From positions 1-5,750 of the forward strand of contig JALOLX010000276.1 in assembly GCA_025455765.1 (NCBI GenBank): a stretch of DNA of 5,750 bases, in the 5' to 3' direction. Below the pieces are notes generated by a model. The model saw only the letters and a program-made list of their open reading frames with translations, was not told the DNA's origin and searched no databases. This DNA is from Flavobacteriales bacterium. GTDB lineage: Bacteria; Bacteroidota; Bacteroidia; Flavobacteriales_F; PHOS-HE28. The translations under genes were made by a program, and so were the position numbers. Each line of letters starts with the position of its first letter. The first letter of the stretch is position 1. Positions 5,714 to 5,750 of this stretch are shown here, in pieces.

Positions 5714-5750
5714 GCCTTCGCAGCTCGATCCGGCGCTGAAAGTCGCTGAA
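5712..5750 (+). CDS. pyrE: Probable orotate phosphoribosyltransferase, first 13 codons only
   Basis: The ATG at 5712 opens a frame, MPSQLDPALKVAE, that runs off the right edge. Flavobacterial PyrE proteins start with a helix of the style M.....A..VAE, and the VAE falls at the same distance from Met as I remember for that family. A NUDIX gene divergent from pyrE is also a recurring arrangement in Bacteroidota. PyrE converts orotate and PRPP to orotidine monophosphate in pyrimidine synthesis. With only 13 residues, the identification rests mainly on context. The start codon overlaps the NUDIX start codon on the other strand (CATG at 5711-5714). Confidence 0.5.
   Translation, partial: MPSQLDPALKVAE

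Overview
This is a GC-rich window whose gene families and gene order point to Bacteroidota, probably a high-GC relative of Flavobacteriales. The main grounds are the DUF3822-rsmD-coaD order, a signal-peptide-bearing TlpA-like thioredoxin, a NUDIX gene divergent from what looks like pyrE, and a TAnnTTTG-type promoter element. Almost all of it is ordinary chromosomal housekeeping sequence, densely packed.

Layout: (1) 1-821, minus strand: N-terminal 273 codons of a RecD/Dda-like SF1 helicase that runs off the left edge. (2) 822-1028: divergent intergenic region with a striking pair of tandem, nearly identical, bulged hairpins (833-908), then GC-rich sequence with no other recognisable signal until a candidate promoter at 998-1005. 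(3) 1029-5138, plus strand: a compact five-gene run. It holds a three-TM membrane protein of unknown function, a DUF3822 protein, rsmD (16S rRNA m2G966 methyltransferase), coaD (phosphopantetheine adenylyltransferase) and an exported TlpA-like thioredoxin-fold protein. Gaps are 4 nt, a 13-nt overlap, an unusual 118-nt overlap, and 1 nt. (4) 5074-5713, minus strand: a NUDIX hydrolase gene whose N- and C-terminal halves lie in different frames, with about eight codons apparently missing at the junction, so it is probably broken or mis-assembled here. (5) 5712-5750, plus strand: the first 13 codons of a gene that is probably pyrE. Its ATG overlaps the NUDIX ATG in the tetramer CATG.

The plus-strand run looks like one transcription unit started near 1005-1012. 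Its members serve ribosome maturation (rsmD), CoA synthesis (coaD) and envelope thiol chemistry (TlpA-like); the first two genes are uncharacterised. I found no CRISPR array, tRNA, rRNA, insertion sequence or phage gene. Nothing here clearly forms a new multi-gene system. The items most worth a second look are the twin hairpin element, the rsmD read-through into coaD, the frame-broken NUDIX gene and the overlapping divergent start codons.
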